A DNA stretch of 64,000 nt from Nitrospinae bacterium bin107 (GTDB lineage Bacteria; UBA8248). The position numbers were made by a program, and so were the translations under genes. Positions 27,104-35,892 of the stretch are shown here, in pieces. How positions within the stretch are numbered: position 1 is the stretch's first letter; each line of letters starts with the position of its first letter. Location of the stretch: positions 1 to 64,000 of the forward strand of contig MPNJ01000014.1 in NCBI GenBank assembly GCA_002238965.1, given 5' to 3'. The notes under the pieces are model-generated. The model worked only from the letters and a program-made list of their open reading frames with translations, did no database searches and was not told the origin of the DNA.

Positions 27104-29077
27104 ATGAGTGCAAAAGATTTTCTGAACATCACCGAGCAGATCAGCGTACTGCCCGTCATCCACGGGTCGGGAGACTTTGCAGTCGAAGTGCGCGACAGGA
27201 TTTTACGACTTGAACCCGATTGCGTTGCGATTCCTCTGCCTCCGTCTTTTCAGGATGAAGTAGAAGCGGGTGTAGATGAGCTCCCATTTGTCTCCATGGT
27301 GTCCGTGAAAGAAGATGACCCGTCATATTTTAGAGATGATGAAGCGGAATTTGATGAATCATGGGAGCAGTACACTCAACCAGAAAAAGATTTGGGTACT
27401 GAAGGAGAATTATTCTCAGATGATACAGACTTAACTTCTTGTAACTATGTACCCATTGACCCTTGCCAACCCGTGATTTCCGCTTTGAGAGTGGCGATGG
27501 GAGAGCGTATTCCCAGAGTATTTGTAGATATGGAAGTGGGGCGTTTTCATCAGGATGTTCATACGCTGCCGGATCCGTATGCGCTTAAAAAAGTACCGAT
27601 GGAGGCATTCGCTGCATCTCTTATAACGGCGGCTCCCAAGCCCTCAGCCTCGTCGCAGCGCGCAGCAAGAATCCGCTGGATGGCCGACGCCTTGCTGGAA
27701 CTCGAAGCGCGATACAAGCGCATCGTCTTCGTATGTTCCGCGATGGATTGGCCCTGGATTCGCTCGGCCTGTCTGGAAGGCCCATCCAGTGAGGAGAAAT
27801 TATTCGAACTCCACTCGGGCGCGTCTCTCAATCCGCCCCGAAGGCATGGGGTATCGGAAGACACCCTTGCTTTCCTCTTGGGAGAGTTTCCCTATTTGAC
27901 GTATTTATACGAAAAAAAACGCGAAGAATTCATGGGGGATTTCAATCTTTCTATCGACGGCGTCAAGGAGCTCCTCCTGGAGGCGAGAGAGTTATGGTTG
28001 AGAGAACATCGGCCCGTGCAAAACTGGGTGACACCTCAAAGACTCCAGATATTCTTGCAATACGTCCGGAATTTGACACTGCAGGGAAGGAGGTTGACGC
28101 CGGATTTATTTACTCTCACCCTTGCCGCCAAGCAGACCGCGGGCGATGCTTTCGCATTGTCGCTGTTAGAAGTTGCGCGAAAATATCCATATCAGCGTGA
28201 AACTCCAGAATTCGATGAAGACGATTTTGTCCAAGTTGGCGTGGATCGCGCGGTATTCCCTGATGGAGACGTCGGGACGCTCAAGAACCGCCTGGGTGGT
28301 TCGGCCGTCGTTTGGAGGAGGGTTTCCCTCAAACCGAAGCCCACGTCTTTTGAAAGGCGCGAATGGGCCCAGAGGTGGAATCCTTTCGGCATGTGTTCCT
28401 GGCCGCCGGAAGATGACGCCATAGAGAGTTTCCATACCCACGTGCGTGAACAGGCCAAGGCGCTTTTGGGAGAAGACCTGGCTCGCACCGAAAAATTCAC
28501 GACATCGATAAAAGACGGACTCGATATCAGGGAAACGCTCCGTAACTGGCATACGGGCGACCTCTATGTAAAGGAAATTCCCCCCGCGCGGGGAAATCTG
28601 GAGGTCGTCGTCTTTTTGTTCGATACGCCCGCCGATACCGAGAAGTACTCATGGCGTACGATGTGGTACGCCGAACACGATCAGGAATCGACGCTCTGCA
28701 TGTATGCGACCCCGTTCGGGGACAATCTGGTTGGTCCCGGCATTGCGGAATCGCAATATGGCGGAGCTTTTTTTGTTTTTCCTCCCCGATATATCGAGGA
28801 CGTCTGGCGGGATTCGCGCTTTCACTACGCGCAGACACTGGAGGAACGATTGATCGCAGGGGCGTGTTTTCACTCGCAAGAGCGTTTCATCGCCTTGGTG
28901 AGTCCCCGACCACCCAATTCACGCTGGCGGCGGATTGCACGGCTGCACGACAAACATCTGGTTCATATTCCCATCGGTCGATTTTCTGGAGAGACCATCG
29001 CCCGCATCCGTCGGTTCCATGTGCTGAACGGGAAAAATATCAGGAGCTACGCCGCTCGGTTCATACGGGAAATGTAA
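27104..29077 (+). CDS. Large partner of MoxR ATPase, TraB-like features
   Basis: A 657-residue soluble protein of no family I can name securely. The N terminus (PVIHGSGDF, then EVRDRILRLEPDCVAIPLP) and residues about 190-225 (RIRWMADALLELEARYKRI followed by VFVCSAMDWP) follow the order of strands seen in TraB/DUF5682-type proteins. DUF5682 proteins are known MoxR partners. Residues 80-110 are very acidic. The C-terminal 150 residues are beta-rich (NLEVVVFLFD, GGAFFVFPPRYIED) and end in a basic helix. It begins 3 bases after the ATPase gene, so the two almost certainly act together, possibly as ATPase and client or effector. Confidence 0.75.
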   Translation: MSAKDFLNITEQISVLPVIHGSGDFAVEVRDRILRLEPDCVAIPLPPSFQDEVEAGVDELPFVSMVSVKEDDPSYFRDDEAEFDESWEQYTQPEKDLGTEGELFSDDTDLTSCNYVPIDPCQPVISALRVAMGERIPRVFVDMEVGRFHQDVHTLPDPYALKKVPMEAFAASLITAAPKPSASSQRAARIRWMADALLELEARYKRIVFVCSAMDWPWIRSACLEGPSSEEKLFELHSGASLNPPRRHGVSEDTLAFLLGEFPYLTYLYEKKREEFMGDFNLSIDGVKELLLEARELWLREHRPVQNWVTPQRLQIFLQYVRNLTLQGRRLTPDLFTLTLAAKQTAGDAFALSLLEVARKYPYQRETPEFDEDDFVQVGVDRAVFPDGDVGTLKNRLGGSAVVWRRVSLKPKPTSFERREWAQRWNPFGMCSWPPEDDAIESFHTHVREQAKALLGEDLARTEKFTTSIKDGLDIRETLRNWHTGDLYVKEIPPARGNLEVVVFLFDTPADTEKYSWRTMWYAEHDQESTLCMYATPFGDNLVGPGIAESQYGGAFFVFPPRYIEDVWRDSRFHYAQTLEERLIAGACFHSQERFIALVSPRPPNSRWRRIARLHDKHLVHIPIGRFSGETIARIRRFHVLNGKNIRSYAARFIREM

Positions 29078-29210
29078 TCCTTGCGGTTATCTTGAGGTTG
29101 GTTCGTTTTTATGTCGCAAGAAGAGGATATGGCGAGTCATACTGCTCGACATCTGTTAAACTGAGTGGGTTGTTCCATTTGAATGATGAACTGATAAAGG
29201 AGTAGTAACG

Positions 29211-29546
29211 ATGACCATCCAGGAACTCGTTGTCAGATTCCCCGAGATTCCCGAGGATCTACATAATGAGGAAATTCTGTCCCGATTTGCAGTTGTATTT
29301 GAGGGGCCACTTTCCATCACCCAAAAACCTTCCGCCTGTTCTTCGGAGCATGACGCTGGAAACCATTACTATATGAAGCTCATTAACCCGATGGGCATAT
29401 ATCGCCTGGGGTTGATGAAACGCGAGATACTGCTCTCACAACTAGCTGAATTTATCGAAAAACAAGAAGCGGACCCGAATTATGCCGAAACGCTCGTTCC
29501 ATCTGGTGTTGCGGCGAGTGAGATCAGAGGTCCTGGCTGCGGATAG
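29211..29546 (+). CDS. Small hypothetical protein
   Basis: Unrecognised 111-residue protein with a strong AAAGGAG site. It is mixed alpha/beta, has no signal peptide or membrane helix, and has cysteines at CSSEHD and at the C terminus (GPGCG). It lies 133 bases after the large MoxR partner and directly before a strong terminator, so it is probably the last gene of that transcript. Function cannot be inferred beyond possible association with the ATPase pair. Confidence 0.65.
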   Translation: MTIQELVVRFPEIPEDLHNEEILSRFAVVFEGPLSITQKPSACSSEHDAGNHYYMKLINPMGIYRLGLMKREILLSQLAEFIEKQEADPNYAETLVPSGVAASEIRGPGCG

Positions 29547-29563
29547 GCATTGCGCATGTGAAT

Positions 29564-29597
29564 ATCCCCTCGCCCATTCGTGGGTGAGGGGATTTCT
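29564..29597 (+). terminator. Factor-independent terminator
   Basis: A 13-bp stem ATCCCCTCGCCCA / TGGGTGAGGGGAT (here preceded by A-T) closes on a TTCG loop at 29577-29580 and is followed by TTTCTTT. It ends the transcript containing the MoxR pair and the 111-residue protein. Confidence 0.9.
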
Positions 29598-29623
29598 TTG
29601 TGAAGTCAATTGGTCATTTCATA

Positions 29624-30565
29624 ATGCGGGTCAGATATATGCATTTTATCTCCAAAATCAATCTTGTGGGCGTATTCGCCAGAGAGTTCCTTGACGCACC
29701 GGATGAAGCAAATGTCATCGGTGTGTTTCGCAGAAGTTTGTATATTGAAAATTCATCTGGCCGGATCGCTTGCATCGGAGAACGGGGTATCGGGCCGGGT
29801 CCCCTGAATGCGCTTTGTGAATTCTCGGACGACGTGGATTTCACGCGAATCGTGGAACCGGGAAGCCCTGTAGAATTCCGAGATGCTTGGATAAAACTCG
29901 GCCCCCGGATGAAAATCGATATATCCAGTCCGATGGATTGGGAGCCTGAGCCACTCCCGATTGGCTGGGATTTGAAGATTTTTCAGCAAAACCTCCCGTT
30001 TCTCATTGAATATATAGCCGAAACGGGTCCTCGGGAGGGTTTGGCCCCGCTCATTGAGCACATTGTGAGTGGCGAGGAAATCTCAAATGAGGACGCATTT
30101 CAAACAATTTCCTGGGAGGGGATCTCGGATTTCCGGAATTGGCTGTCACACTCTCTGAATCAGGGGGGAAACCTTGATTTTCCTGCCAACGCTCTCCAGC
30201 TGGTTGGTCTAGGTCCGGGACTCACACCATCGGGAGATGATTTTTGGTGTGGTGTGATGATAGCGTTGCACGCGCTGGGGCATTTTGAAATTCCAGAAAA
30301 AATAGCGGGTGCCGTTTTGTGTCACGCCAAAGAGCGAACGAATAGAATCAGTTGCGCGCATATGGAGTGCGCGGCCAGAGGACAGGGAGCGCAGGCCCTG
30401 CATGAAACGGTTGCGGCGATGGGGGTGGCGGATGAGGCGCGTTTGCGTTCCGTTTTGCGCGCGCTGAATAAGATAGGACATACCTCGGGCTGGGATTCTC
30501 TGGCCGGCGTTGTGTGTGTCTTGGAATCCGTAGCGTCATGGAAGGGCCGCCCGGTACCGGTATGA
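29624..30565 (+). CDS. DUF2877 / AllH-like protein
   Basis: Protein of 313 residues with the DUF2877 signature LVGLGPGLTPSGDDFWCGVMIAL and the later TNRISCAHMECAARGQG. In Enterobacteria the related AllH is a subunit of oxamate carbamoyltransferase with FdrA-type partners in allantoin degradation. No fdrA homologue is seen here, so the substrate is uncertain. It is followed 19 bases later by a PanE-like reductase. The start is unclear: GTG at 29600 overlaps the terminator end, and ATG at 29624 or 29639 is more plausible; none has a strong ribosome site. Confidence 0.78.
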   Translation: MRVRYMHFISKINLVGVFAREFLDAPDEANVIGVFRRSLYIENSSGRIACIGERGIGPGPLNALCEFSDDVDFTRIVEPGSPVEFRDAWIKLGPRMKIDISSPMDWEPEPLPIGWDLKIFQQNLPFLIEYIAETGPREGLAPLIEHIVSGEEISNEDAFQTISWEGISDFRNWLSHSLNQGGNLDFPANALQLVGLGPGLTPSGDDFWCGVMIALHALGHFEIPEKIAGAVLCHAKERTNRISCAHMECAARGQGAQALHETVAAMGVADEARLRSVLRALNKIGHTSGWDSLAGVVCVLESVASWKGRPVPV

Positions 30566-30584
30566 ATTTCCTGGAGAGTGGTTG

Positions 30585-31481
30585 ATGAGCAATGTAGCCG
30601 TGTTGGGGGTCGGCGCCATCGGGGGCGTGTTCGGGGTTCGGTTATGCCGGTCAGGCAGGCACGACGTAATGTTCTGTATGCGAAAACCCATCGACAAACT
30701 GGTTGTGGAAACGCCCGACTCCGTCATTGAATCGCCGGTGAAGTGCGTCACCTCTCCCTCGGAGGCAGGGCCGGTCGATTGTGTTCTCCTGGCGGTGAAA
30801 GGGCACCAGATACAAGATGTTACAGATTGGCTGGAGGTTCTCTTAGGTGAGGATACCATCATCGCCGTTTTGCAGAATGGCGTGGAGCACAGAGAACGAG
30901 TGGAGCCGTACGCCCGGGGGGCGGAGGTCGTTCCGGTCGTGGTGAATTGTCCGGCGGACAGGCTGGCTCCCGGCCATGTGGCGCAGCAGGGAGGCGCCCA
31001 GCTCGTTCCCGAAGACGGTCCGGGCGCGCGACTTCTTGCGTCTCTTTATGAGGATACGGATGTTCCCGTGAAGCCGACTTCCGATTTCACGACCGCCTCC
31101 TGGGCGAAATTGTGTAACAACGTCGGCGCAGGCCCCGCCACCGCGCTGACGGACAAGGGCAGGGGGGTGCTGCTTGAGCCGGCTGTCGCCGAACTCTGCC
31201 GCGGACTCGTGCGCGAATGCGCCGCCGTGGGGAGAGCGGAAGGCGCGAAGCTGGCGGATGACGTCGCCGAGCGAACCATCGAGCGCTTACGAGACGCCGA
31301 CCCCGAGGCGACCACATCCATGCTCGTCGACAGGCGCGCAGGCCGCCGGGTCGAGGCGGACGTCATGACGGGGGCGGTCGTTCGCATCGGCGCCAGGCAC
31401 GGCATTCCCACGCCGCTGAACGGAGCGGTGCACGCACTGCTGAGTTCCATCAACGTCCCGTCTGCTGATAATACATATTGA
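30585..31481 (+). CDS. Ketopantoate reductase (PanE/ApbA) family protein
   Basis: NADPH-dependent reductase of 298 residues in the PanE/ApbA superfamily. It has the N-terminal VLGVGAIGGVFG Rossmann loop, CVLLAVKGHQ, AVLQNGVEH, the catalytic lysine in ASWAKLCNNVG and the C-terminal GRRVEADVMTGAVVRIGARHGIPTP, all typical. It could make pantoate for coenzyme A, alongside coaD elsewhere in the window, but the family contains many paralogues acting on other 2-oxoacids. GGAGAG lies before the ATG; the gene follows the AllH-like gene in an apparent operon. Confidence 0.85.
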   Translation: MSNVAVLGVGAIGGVFGVRLCRSGRHDVMFCMRKPIDKLVVETPDSVIESPVKCVTSPSEAGPVDCVLLAVKGHQIQDVTDWLEVLLGEDTIIAVLQNGVEHRERVEPYARGAEVVPVVVNCPADRLAPGHVAQQGGAQLVPEDGPGARLLASLYEDTDVPVKPTSDFTTASWAKLCNNVGAGPATALTDKGRGVLLEPAVAELCRGLVRECAAVGRAEGAKLADDVAERTIERLRDADPEATTSMLVDRRAGRRVEADVMTGAVVRIGARHGIPTPLNGAVHALLSSINVPSADNTY

Positions 31482-32097
31482 ATATCAATAGGTTATGACC
31501 CATCGTTAAAGCGGCGCGCGATGTCCGTCTCTCCCGGGAACCCCCCGTTCCATCAGGCTCTTGCGCCTGTGCGAAGCGCGCCCGGAGGAATTTCACCCAC
31601 GCAACTCCCCGCATTTGCCGTCATCGCGTGGAGCGCGGGCCGTGGCAGAATTCCCCTGCGCTGCGATACGGCGGCGGAATCCGGCCGTCGGAACTGGTTT
31701 TCGCGCGCGGGTTCGGGCCCCGCAAATCCCCGCATTTCCCCTCGAAAATTTATGGAAATTTATCGAAAAACCCCGTGAATTTATCTGAATTTATCGATAT
31801 TTTCGGATATTAAACGCGAGCGATGAGCGAGCGTTTGACTCGACCGGGGAGGGTTTCCATATCCTTGAGCGAAGCGCTCGGCTCCGTAATTTTACCGGAA
31901 TCCCCCGAATCCGCGCGGACGGCAATTACGGGGAGATGCGCTTTGCCGGCGGCCGCCGCTCCCGAATCGCCGAACTCGCTCCGCCCGGTCGCGGGCGCCC
32001 CGGAGCGGACGATCCTTCAAGAATCGGCTTGACTGCCACGGTCCGAAACGTACAATCCCCTGCCGCCGTATATCCCGAACCAGAACGAGAGGCTTTC
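31482..32097. other. Intergenic region with A+T-rich repeat
   Basis: About 600 bases without a supported gene. Positions 31746-31806 are A+T-rich with short direct repeats of AATTTAT. Within them, 31766-31785 is an exact inverted copy of 17623-17642. The rest is GC-rich with frames in all directions but no ribosome sites or family motifs. The open frame running into the GNAT gene from 31936 is not a credible extension. Confidence 0.5.
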
Positions 32098-32538
32098 ATG
32101 ACGCTGACCATTCGACCCTTGACCGCCGCCGACGAATCCGATTGGCGGCGCCTGTGGACCGCCTATCTGGAATTCTACGAGTCCAGCGTAACCGAAGAGG
32201 TCTACCGGTCCACCTTCGCCCGTCTTCTGGACCCGGCCCGGCCCGAGCAGAACGGACTCATCGCGCTCACCGACGGGCAGGCGGCGGGCCTGGTCCACTA
32301 CATATTTCACCCCCACAACTGGCGGGTCGAGGATGTCTGCTATCTCCAGGATCTCTACACCGATCCCGCTTTACGCGGCACGGGCGTGGGCCGCGCCCTG
32401 ATCGAAGCGGTCTACGGCGCGGCCGATGAGAGGGGGGCGCCCTCGGTCTACTGGCTCACGCAGGATTTCAACGAGACCGCCCGGTTCCTCTATGACCGCG
32501 TGGCGAATCTCACCCCGTTCATCAAATACCAGCGCTAG
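32098..32538 (+). CDS. GNAT N-acetyltransferase
   Basis: Acetyl-CoA-dependent acetyltransferase of 146 residues. The N-terminal TIRPLTAADESDW, the core strand CYLQDLYTDPALRGTGVG with the R/Q-x-x-G-x-G/A acetyl-CoA loop (RGTGVG), and the C-terminal YWLTQDFNETARFLYDRVA match the family. The ATG at 32098 follows GAGAGG. The acceptor is unknown; the E-F-Y-x-x-S N-terminal pattern is similar to diamine and amino-acid acetyltransferases. Confidence 0.87.
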   Translation: MTLTIRPLTAADESDWRRLWTAYLEFYESSVTEEVYRSTFARLLDPARPEQNGLIALTDGQAAGLVHYIFHPHNWRVEDVCYLQDLYTDPALRGTGVGRALIEAVYGAADERGAPSVYWLTQDFNETARFLYDRVANLTPFIKYQR

Positions 32539-32625
32539 AAGCAGTCGGCTCCACCCCGCGGCGTATGCCGGGTTGCAAACCTTCTTCGATGTCGTCTTGT
32601 GATTCGCGCCGAACCATTGCCCTTG

Positions 32626-32790
32626 AGACCGTAGCGGACAGGCCCCTGCGCCTGTCCGAGGCCCCCGTGCCTGTCCGAGGCTGTGACCAGTTCGATGCCT
32701 CCGCGCCTGTCCCTTCGAAGCGCAGCCACGGGGATGGACATATCCGATACGGGCGGCCACGGTCGAACTTCCCTCTTCGGGAAGTTCGAC
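32626..32790. repeat. Hairpin-repeat cluster
   Basis: Tandem members of the GGACAGGC...GCCTGTCC hairpin family at 32636-32690, including GCGGACAGGCCCCTGCGCC and CCCGTGCCTGTCCGAGGC. The inverted pair ACTTCCCTCTTC / GGGAAGTTCGA follows near 32767-32790. It lies between two genes that converge. Confidence 0.5.
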
Positions 32791-32829
32791 GCCCCTACAA
32801 GAGAATGCGGTTTTTGTCGTCATTCCGTA

Positions 32830-33756
32830 TCAGGCCTTTTTCCTTTTCGCACGGCGTTTCCGGGGCTTCGGCGCCGGGCGCTCCTTCAGGAACCAGTCGA
32901 GTATCTGCTCGCCGTCCCAGCACACCACCCCCGGTTTCGAGAGGATATGCTCGAAGGTCTCGCGCACGTATTTGATCCGGTGCGGCGAACCCGAGAGGTA
33001 AGGATGCATGGCGATGGACATCACCTTGGTGGATTCGTGGCTTTCGGCATAGACGGTCTCGAAGTAGTCAATCGCCCGGTCGCGGAAGACCCGGGACTCG
33101 TGGTACTGGATCGCCATACTCACGATGTCGTGGAGTTCGTAGTTGTAGGGCAGCGCCACCACCGATTTGCCGACCGTCGTCTTCACGTGCACCGGCTGGT
33201 CGTCGAGCACCCAGTCGCCGATGTATTCAACACCCGCCTCGGCGAGGAAATCCAGCGTCCGGTAGGTCTGGGTCAGCCCCGGTCCGAACCAGCCGCGCGG
33301 CCTTTTGCCGCAGAATTCCGTGATGATGCCCATGCACCGCTCAATCGTCTCGCGCTCGTCGTCGAGCTTGTGCATCGGCACCTGCTCGTAGGAATGGGCG
33401 TTGAACTCCCAGCCCGCTTCCAGGCAGGCCTCGGAGACGCGCGGGTATTCCAGGCAGGTGCGGGCGTTCAGCGTCACCGTCGGGCGCACGCCCAGTTCGT
33501 CGAGCATGCGCTTGATGCGCCACACGCCGACCCGCATGCCGTACTCGTGCCAGCTCCAGTTGGGATGATCGGGGAGCATCGGCACCCCCTGGGGCGGGGG
33601 TATCACCATGCGCGCCATCGGCCGGACGATGTCCCACACTTCCAGCGCCAGGACGGGCCAGAGCACCAGGCGGGCGCCTTCGGGAAGTTTGAGGGGTTTG
33701 CGATCGACGATGGCCGAATAGGGCAGGCGGTCTCCGGGCCTCATGCCTTCTTTCAT
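32830..33756 (-). CDS. Polysaccharide deacetylase family protein (PuuE-like)
   Basis: NodB-fold deacetylase/amidohydrolase of 308 residues, closest in layout to the PuuE allantoinase-like branch. It shows LVLWPVLALEVWD in place of the classic TFDDG strand, then RPTVTLNARTCLEYP, the EFNAHSYEQVPM histidine motif, GWFGPGLTQTYRTLDFLAEAG and a late SIAMHPYLSG metal/substrate histidine. The C terminus is a strongly basic tail (RKRRAKRKK). Known relatives hydrolyse allantoin, imides or N-acetyl sugars; the substrate is not evident. GCGCC-rich surroundings contain repeats on both sides. Confidence 0.83.
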   Translation of the reverse strand: MKEGMRPGDRLPYSAIVDRKPLKLPEGARLVLWPVLALEVWDIVRPMARMVIPPPQGVPMLPDHPNWSWHEYGMRVGVWRIKRMLDELGVRPTVTLNARTCLEYPRVSEACLEAGWEFNAHSYEQVPMHKLDDERETIERCMGIITEFCGKRPRGWFGPGLTQTYRTLDFLAEAGVEYIGDWVLDDQPVHVKTTVGKSVVALPYNYELHDIVSMAIQYHESRVFRDRAIDYFETVYAESHESTKVMSIAMHPYLSGSPHRIKYVRETFEHILSKPGVVCWDGEQILDWFLKERPAPKPRKRRAKRKKA

Positions 33757-33910
33757 GTCTTGTCTCCGATTAGGTTGCGCCGGCCGGATGGAGCGGCGCG
33801 CGGTTTATGTCTGGTGCGGGCATCCTATAGCCAAGAAAGCGCGGGAGGCAACCGCAGCGCCCTTCTGGCTGAGCCGGTGCGGAAGCGGAGACCCGCGTAG
33901 CCGATCATGC

Positions 33911-33988
33911 GTAGGGACAGGTCGCGACCTGTCCCTACAAAACCTCTACAAATCGAAATGAAGTAGGGGCGGACCGGCGTGTCCGCCC
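33911..33988. repeat. Two intergenic hairpins
   Basis: A perfect 28-base palindrome at 33911-33938 starts GTAGGGACAGGTCGC. A second hairpin GGGGCGGACC / TGTCCGCCC lies at 33965-33988. Both belong to families repeated through the window. Confidence 0.75.
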
Positions 33989-33999
33989 TGCGGTTTTGG

Positions 34000-34473
34000 T
34001 TATTCTTGGGGGCGGCATAAATGCCTGTCGGCGAGAAGCCTTCTGTGCGCGGGTCGGAAATCCCTGTTTTCACGAGTTGAATAGACTTTTCCAGGTGGGT
34101 TATCAATCAGTTGCCTCTTCTTGAAGTCCCCTTGCAGATCACCATCGTTCGAGTACAACAAACGCGCGCCGCTCACCTGGGCCAGGGCGAGAACGTGCGG
34201 ATCATTCGACTCGTATCCGCCCTCATTCTCGAGTTCTCTCGTCCTGTCGTCGACATCATCTTTATTCAAGACTCTCATCTTGCCTGCTTCTGCGGCCTCG
34301 CTTGCCCATAGCCTGAAACCTTCCGAACTTGCTTCAAGCTCTTCAAGAAGTTTGCCGCCGACCACGAGACGTTCATTGCCTTTTTCAAGCCAATCAAAGA
34401 ATCGCTCGCCTGCCGAGGGTAGATTGGAACCGAAGACTTCATGGACAACATTTGCGTCAATGATCGCGCACAT
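34000..34473 (-). CDS. PIN-domain nuclease-like protein
   Basis: PIN-domain protein of 157 residues. The N-terminal MCAIIDANVVHEVFG carries the first acidic residue (Asp6). An internal LLEELEASSEG offers a Glu, ESNDPHVLALAQ the next Asp, and ARLLYSNDGDLQGDF the C-terminal Asp pair, which together give the usual acidic metal site. PIN domains are typically RNases. The gene lies 21 bases after an AAA ATPase gene on the same strand, with AGGGA before the ATG, so the two likely form a unit. The last 30 residues are arginine-rich. It is not preceded by a small antitoxin. Confidence 0.78.
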   Translation of the reverse strand: MCAIIDANVVHEVFGSNLPSAGERFFDWLEKGNERLVVGGKLLEELEASSEGFRLWASEAAEAGKMRVLNKDDVDDRTRELENEGGYESNDPHVLALAQVSGARLLYSNDGDLQGDFKKRQLIDNPPGKVYSTRENRDFRPAHRRLLADRHLCRPQE

Positions 34474-34494
34474 TCATCAGGTCCCTATGGCTTA

Positions 34495-35892
34495 CTATCG
34501 CTTCCATAGAGACCGTCGTGTCTCTTCCATAAAAAACTTCCGGTAGGTAGTAGGAGCGTCCCGAACATTGCCCTCTTCATCAAGGCGGATTGAATGAATG
34601 CGGACGTCCAAGTCATCGCGTTCGAAGAACAGAATGGAAACGTCCTCGGGCTTCAAGTCCGATACGCCGTCACGCACGTCCATCCGTACTCGGCTGAGCA
34701 GGTGGTCGCCGTGTGTTTCGACGATCAGTTGGCGCTCCGGGCCGGCGACCCGGCAGAACAAACTGCCCAGAGCCGCCTGGGCGCTCGGGTGGAGATGCAC
34801 CTCCGGCTGCTGCAGCAAGAACATGGGTGGCGCATCCTTTTCCAGCAACTCGGTTATCACGGGCAGTACCTGGCTGACGCCGTAGCCCATGTCGATCAGG
34901 TTGCGCCAGGGGCCTTTTGGACTTTTCGCCCTGACACCGGATTTTCTCACCTGTAACTGGAAAGGTTCGCTGTCTCTTTTCCCGAGGTGCCGGATGTGTA
35001 TTTCATCGAAAAGGCCCGCTTCTTTCCCGAAGCCCTCAAGCGCTTTTTTGAGCCTGCTCCATCTGTTTTGGTCATGGTGAGACAAATGAGCGAGATGCAT
35101 TGGAATGTAGTCGCCTTCGGGGTCCGGCGTCGGGCGCGCGGGGTCGTAAGTTCTGCGCGGCTTGGAACGAACGGGCGTGCCGGCGTAGGGTCTTGTGCGT
35201 CTGTAACGATGGAACCCCATCCCGGAAAAGATATTTCCAAGTTGCTCGATTCGCTTCAAATCCTCGTCCGCAGGCTTCGAGGGGCCTTGTGGCGTGACCC
35301 GTTCCGCCCGGTTTTTGAGTTCTTCCGGTTCGCTTAAGAATTGATCGTACCAGAAGAAAAACGGTATCTGGCCATGTGTGAAGGCAGATCCGATGCGGGG
35401 GAATTGAAAATCCCATGCGCCTCTTGGCGTTCCGAAACGTATCTCCTGCGACTGGTCTTGATAACGAGCTTCGTACCAGACGTCATCGCGCGTAAGCCGC
35501 ATTTTCTTTAGGACGGGTGCGCTCCCGTTCTTTCCGAACGCCACGTCGAAGCGACAGGGTTGCGGTTGGGCATCCGAGTCTGGTTCGTCACCCCCAAAAT
35601 CGAATCCCGCCACGCTTGGTCTGGAGTCGTCAAAATCGAATCCCGCCTCGAAGCTATCGGCCCGGCTATTCCCCCGGTGGTGGGCGATCTCGTCATAACT
35701 CCCCAGATCGTAGGGTTCCTCCTTGAAGTCGGGGACTTGCGCCCGGTAGCAAACATCCCAAAGCGCGCGAACCATGGCCATGAAGGAAGTCTTGCCGGTG
35801 CTGTTCTCGCCCACGAGGAGGGTCAGCGGCGCAAGACGGGCGGTCTGCTCCTCTCGAAAGCAGCGAAAATTCTTGAGCGTGATACTGTCCAT
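34495..35892 (-). CDS. AAA ATPase, OLD/DUF3696-like
   Basis: SMC/ABC-type ATPase of 465 residues from the overcoming-lysogenization-defect-like group. Walker A is LLVGENSTGKTSF near residue 28, the signature region is GYGVSQVLPVI and Walker B is FLLQQPEVHLHPSAQ. The switch histidine is in VETHGDHLL. The end IHSIRLDEEGNV matches the DUF3696 tail. The middle is a long insertion rich in basic and proline residues (residues 200-290). The Walker B glutamate is embedded as QQPE, common in this group. There is no fused nuclease domain; the nuclease-like function is supplied by the adjoining PIN gene. Confidence 0.87.
   Translation of the reverse strand: MDSITLKNFRCFREEQTARLAPLTLLVGENSTGKTSFMAMVRALWDVCYRAQVPDFKEEPYDLGSYDEIAHHRGNSRADSFEAGFDFDDSRPSVAGFDFGGDEPDSDAQPQPCRFDVAFGKNGSAPVLKKMRLTRDDVWYEARYQDQSQEIRFGTPRGAWDFQFPRIGSAFTHGQIPFFFWYDQFLSEPEELKNRAERVTPQGPSKPADEDLKRIEQLGNIFSGMGFHRYRRTRPYAGTPVRSKPRRTYDPARPTPDPEGDYIPMHLAHLSHHDQNRWSRLKKALEGFGKEAGLFDEIHIRHLGKRDSEPFQLQVRKSGVRAKSPKGPWRNLIDMGYGVSQVLPVITELLEKDAPPMFLLQQPEVHLHPSAQAALGSLFCRVAGPERQLIVETHGDHLLSRVRMDVRDGVSDLKPEDVSILFFERDDLDVRIHSIRLDEEGNVRDAPTTYRKFFMEETRRSLWKR

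Noticed and set aside
32683-33900. Open frame of 405 codons on the plus strand
   Set aside because: Antisense of the polysaccharide deacetylase and partly composed of repeat DNA.
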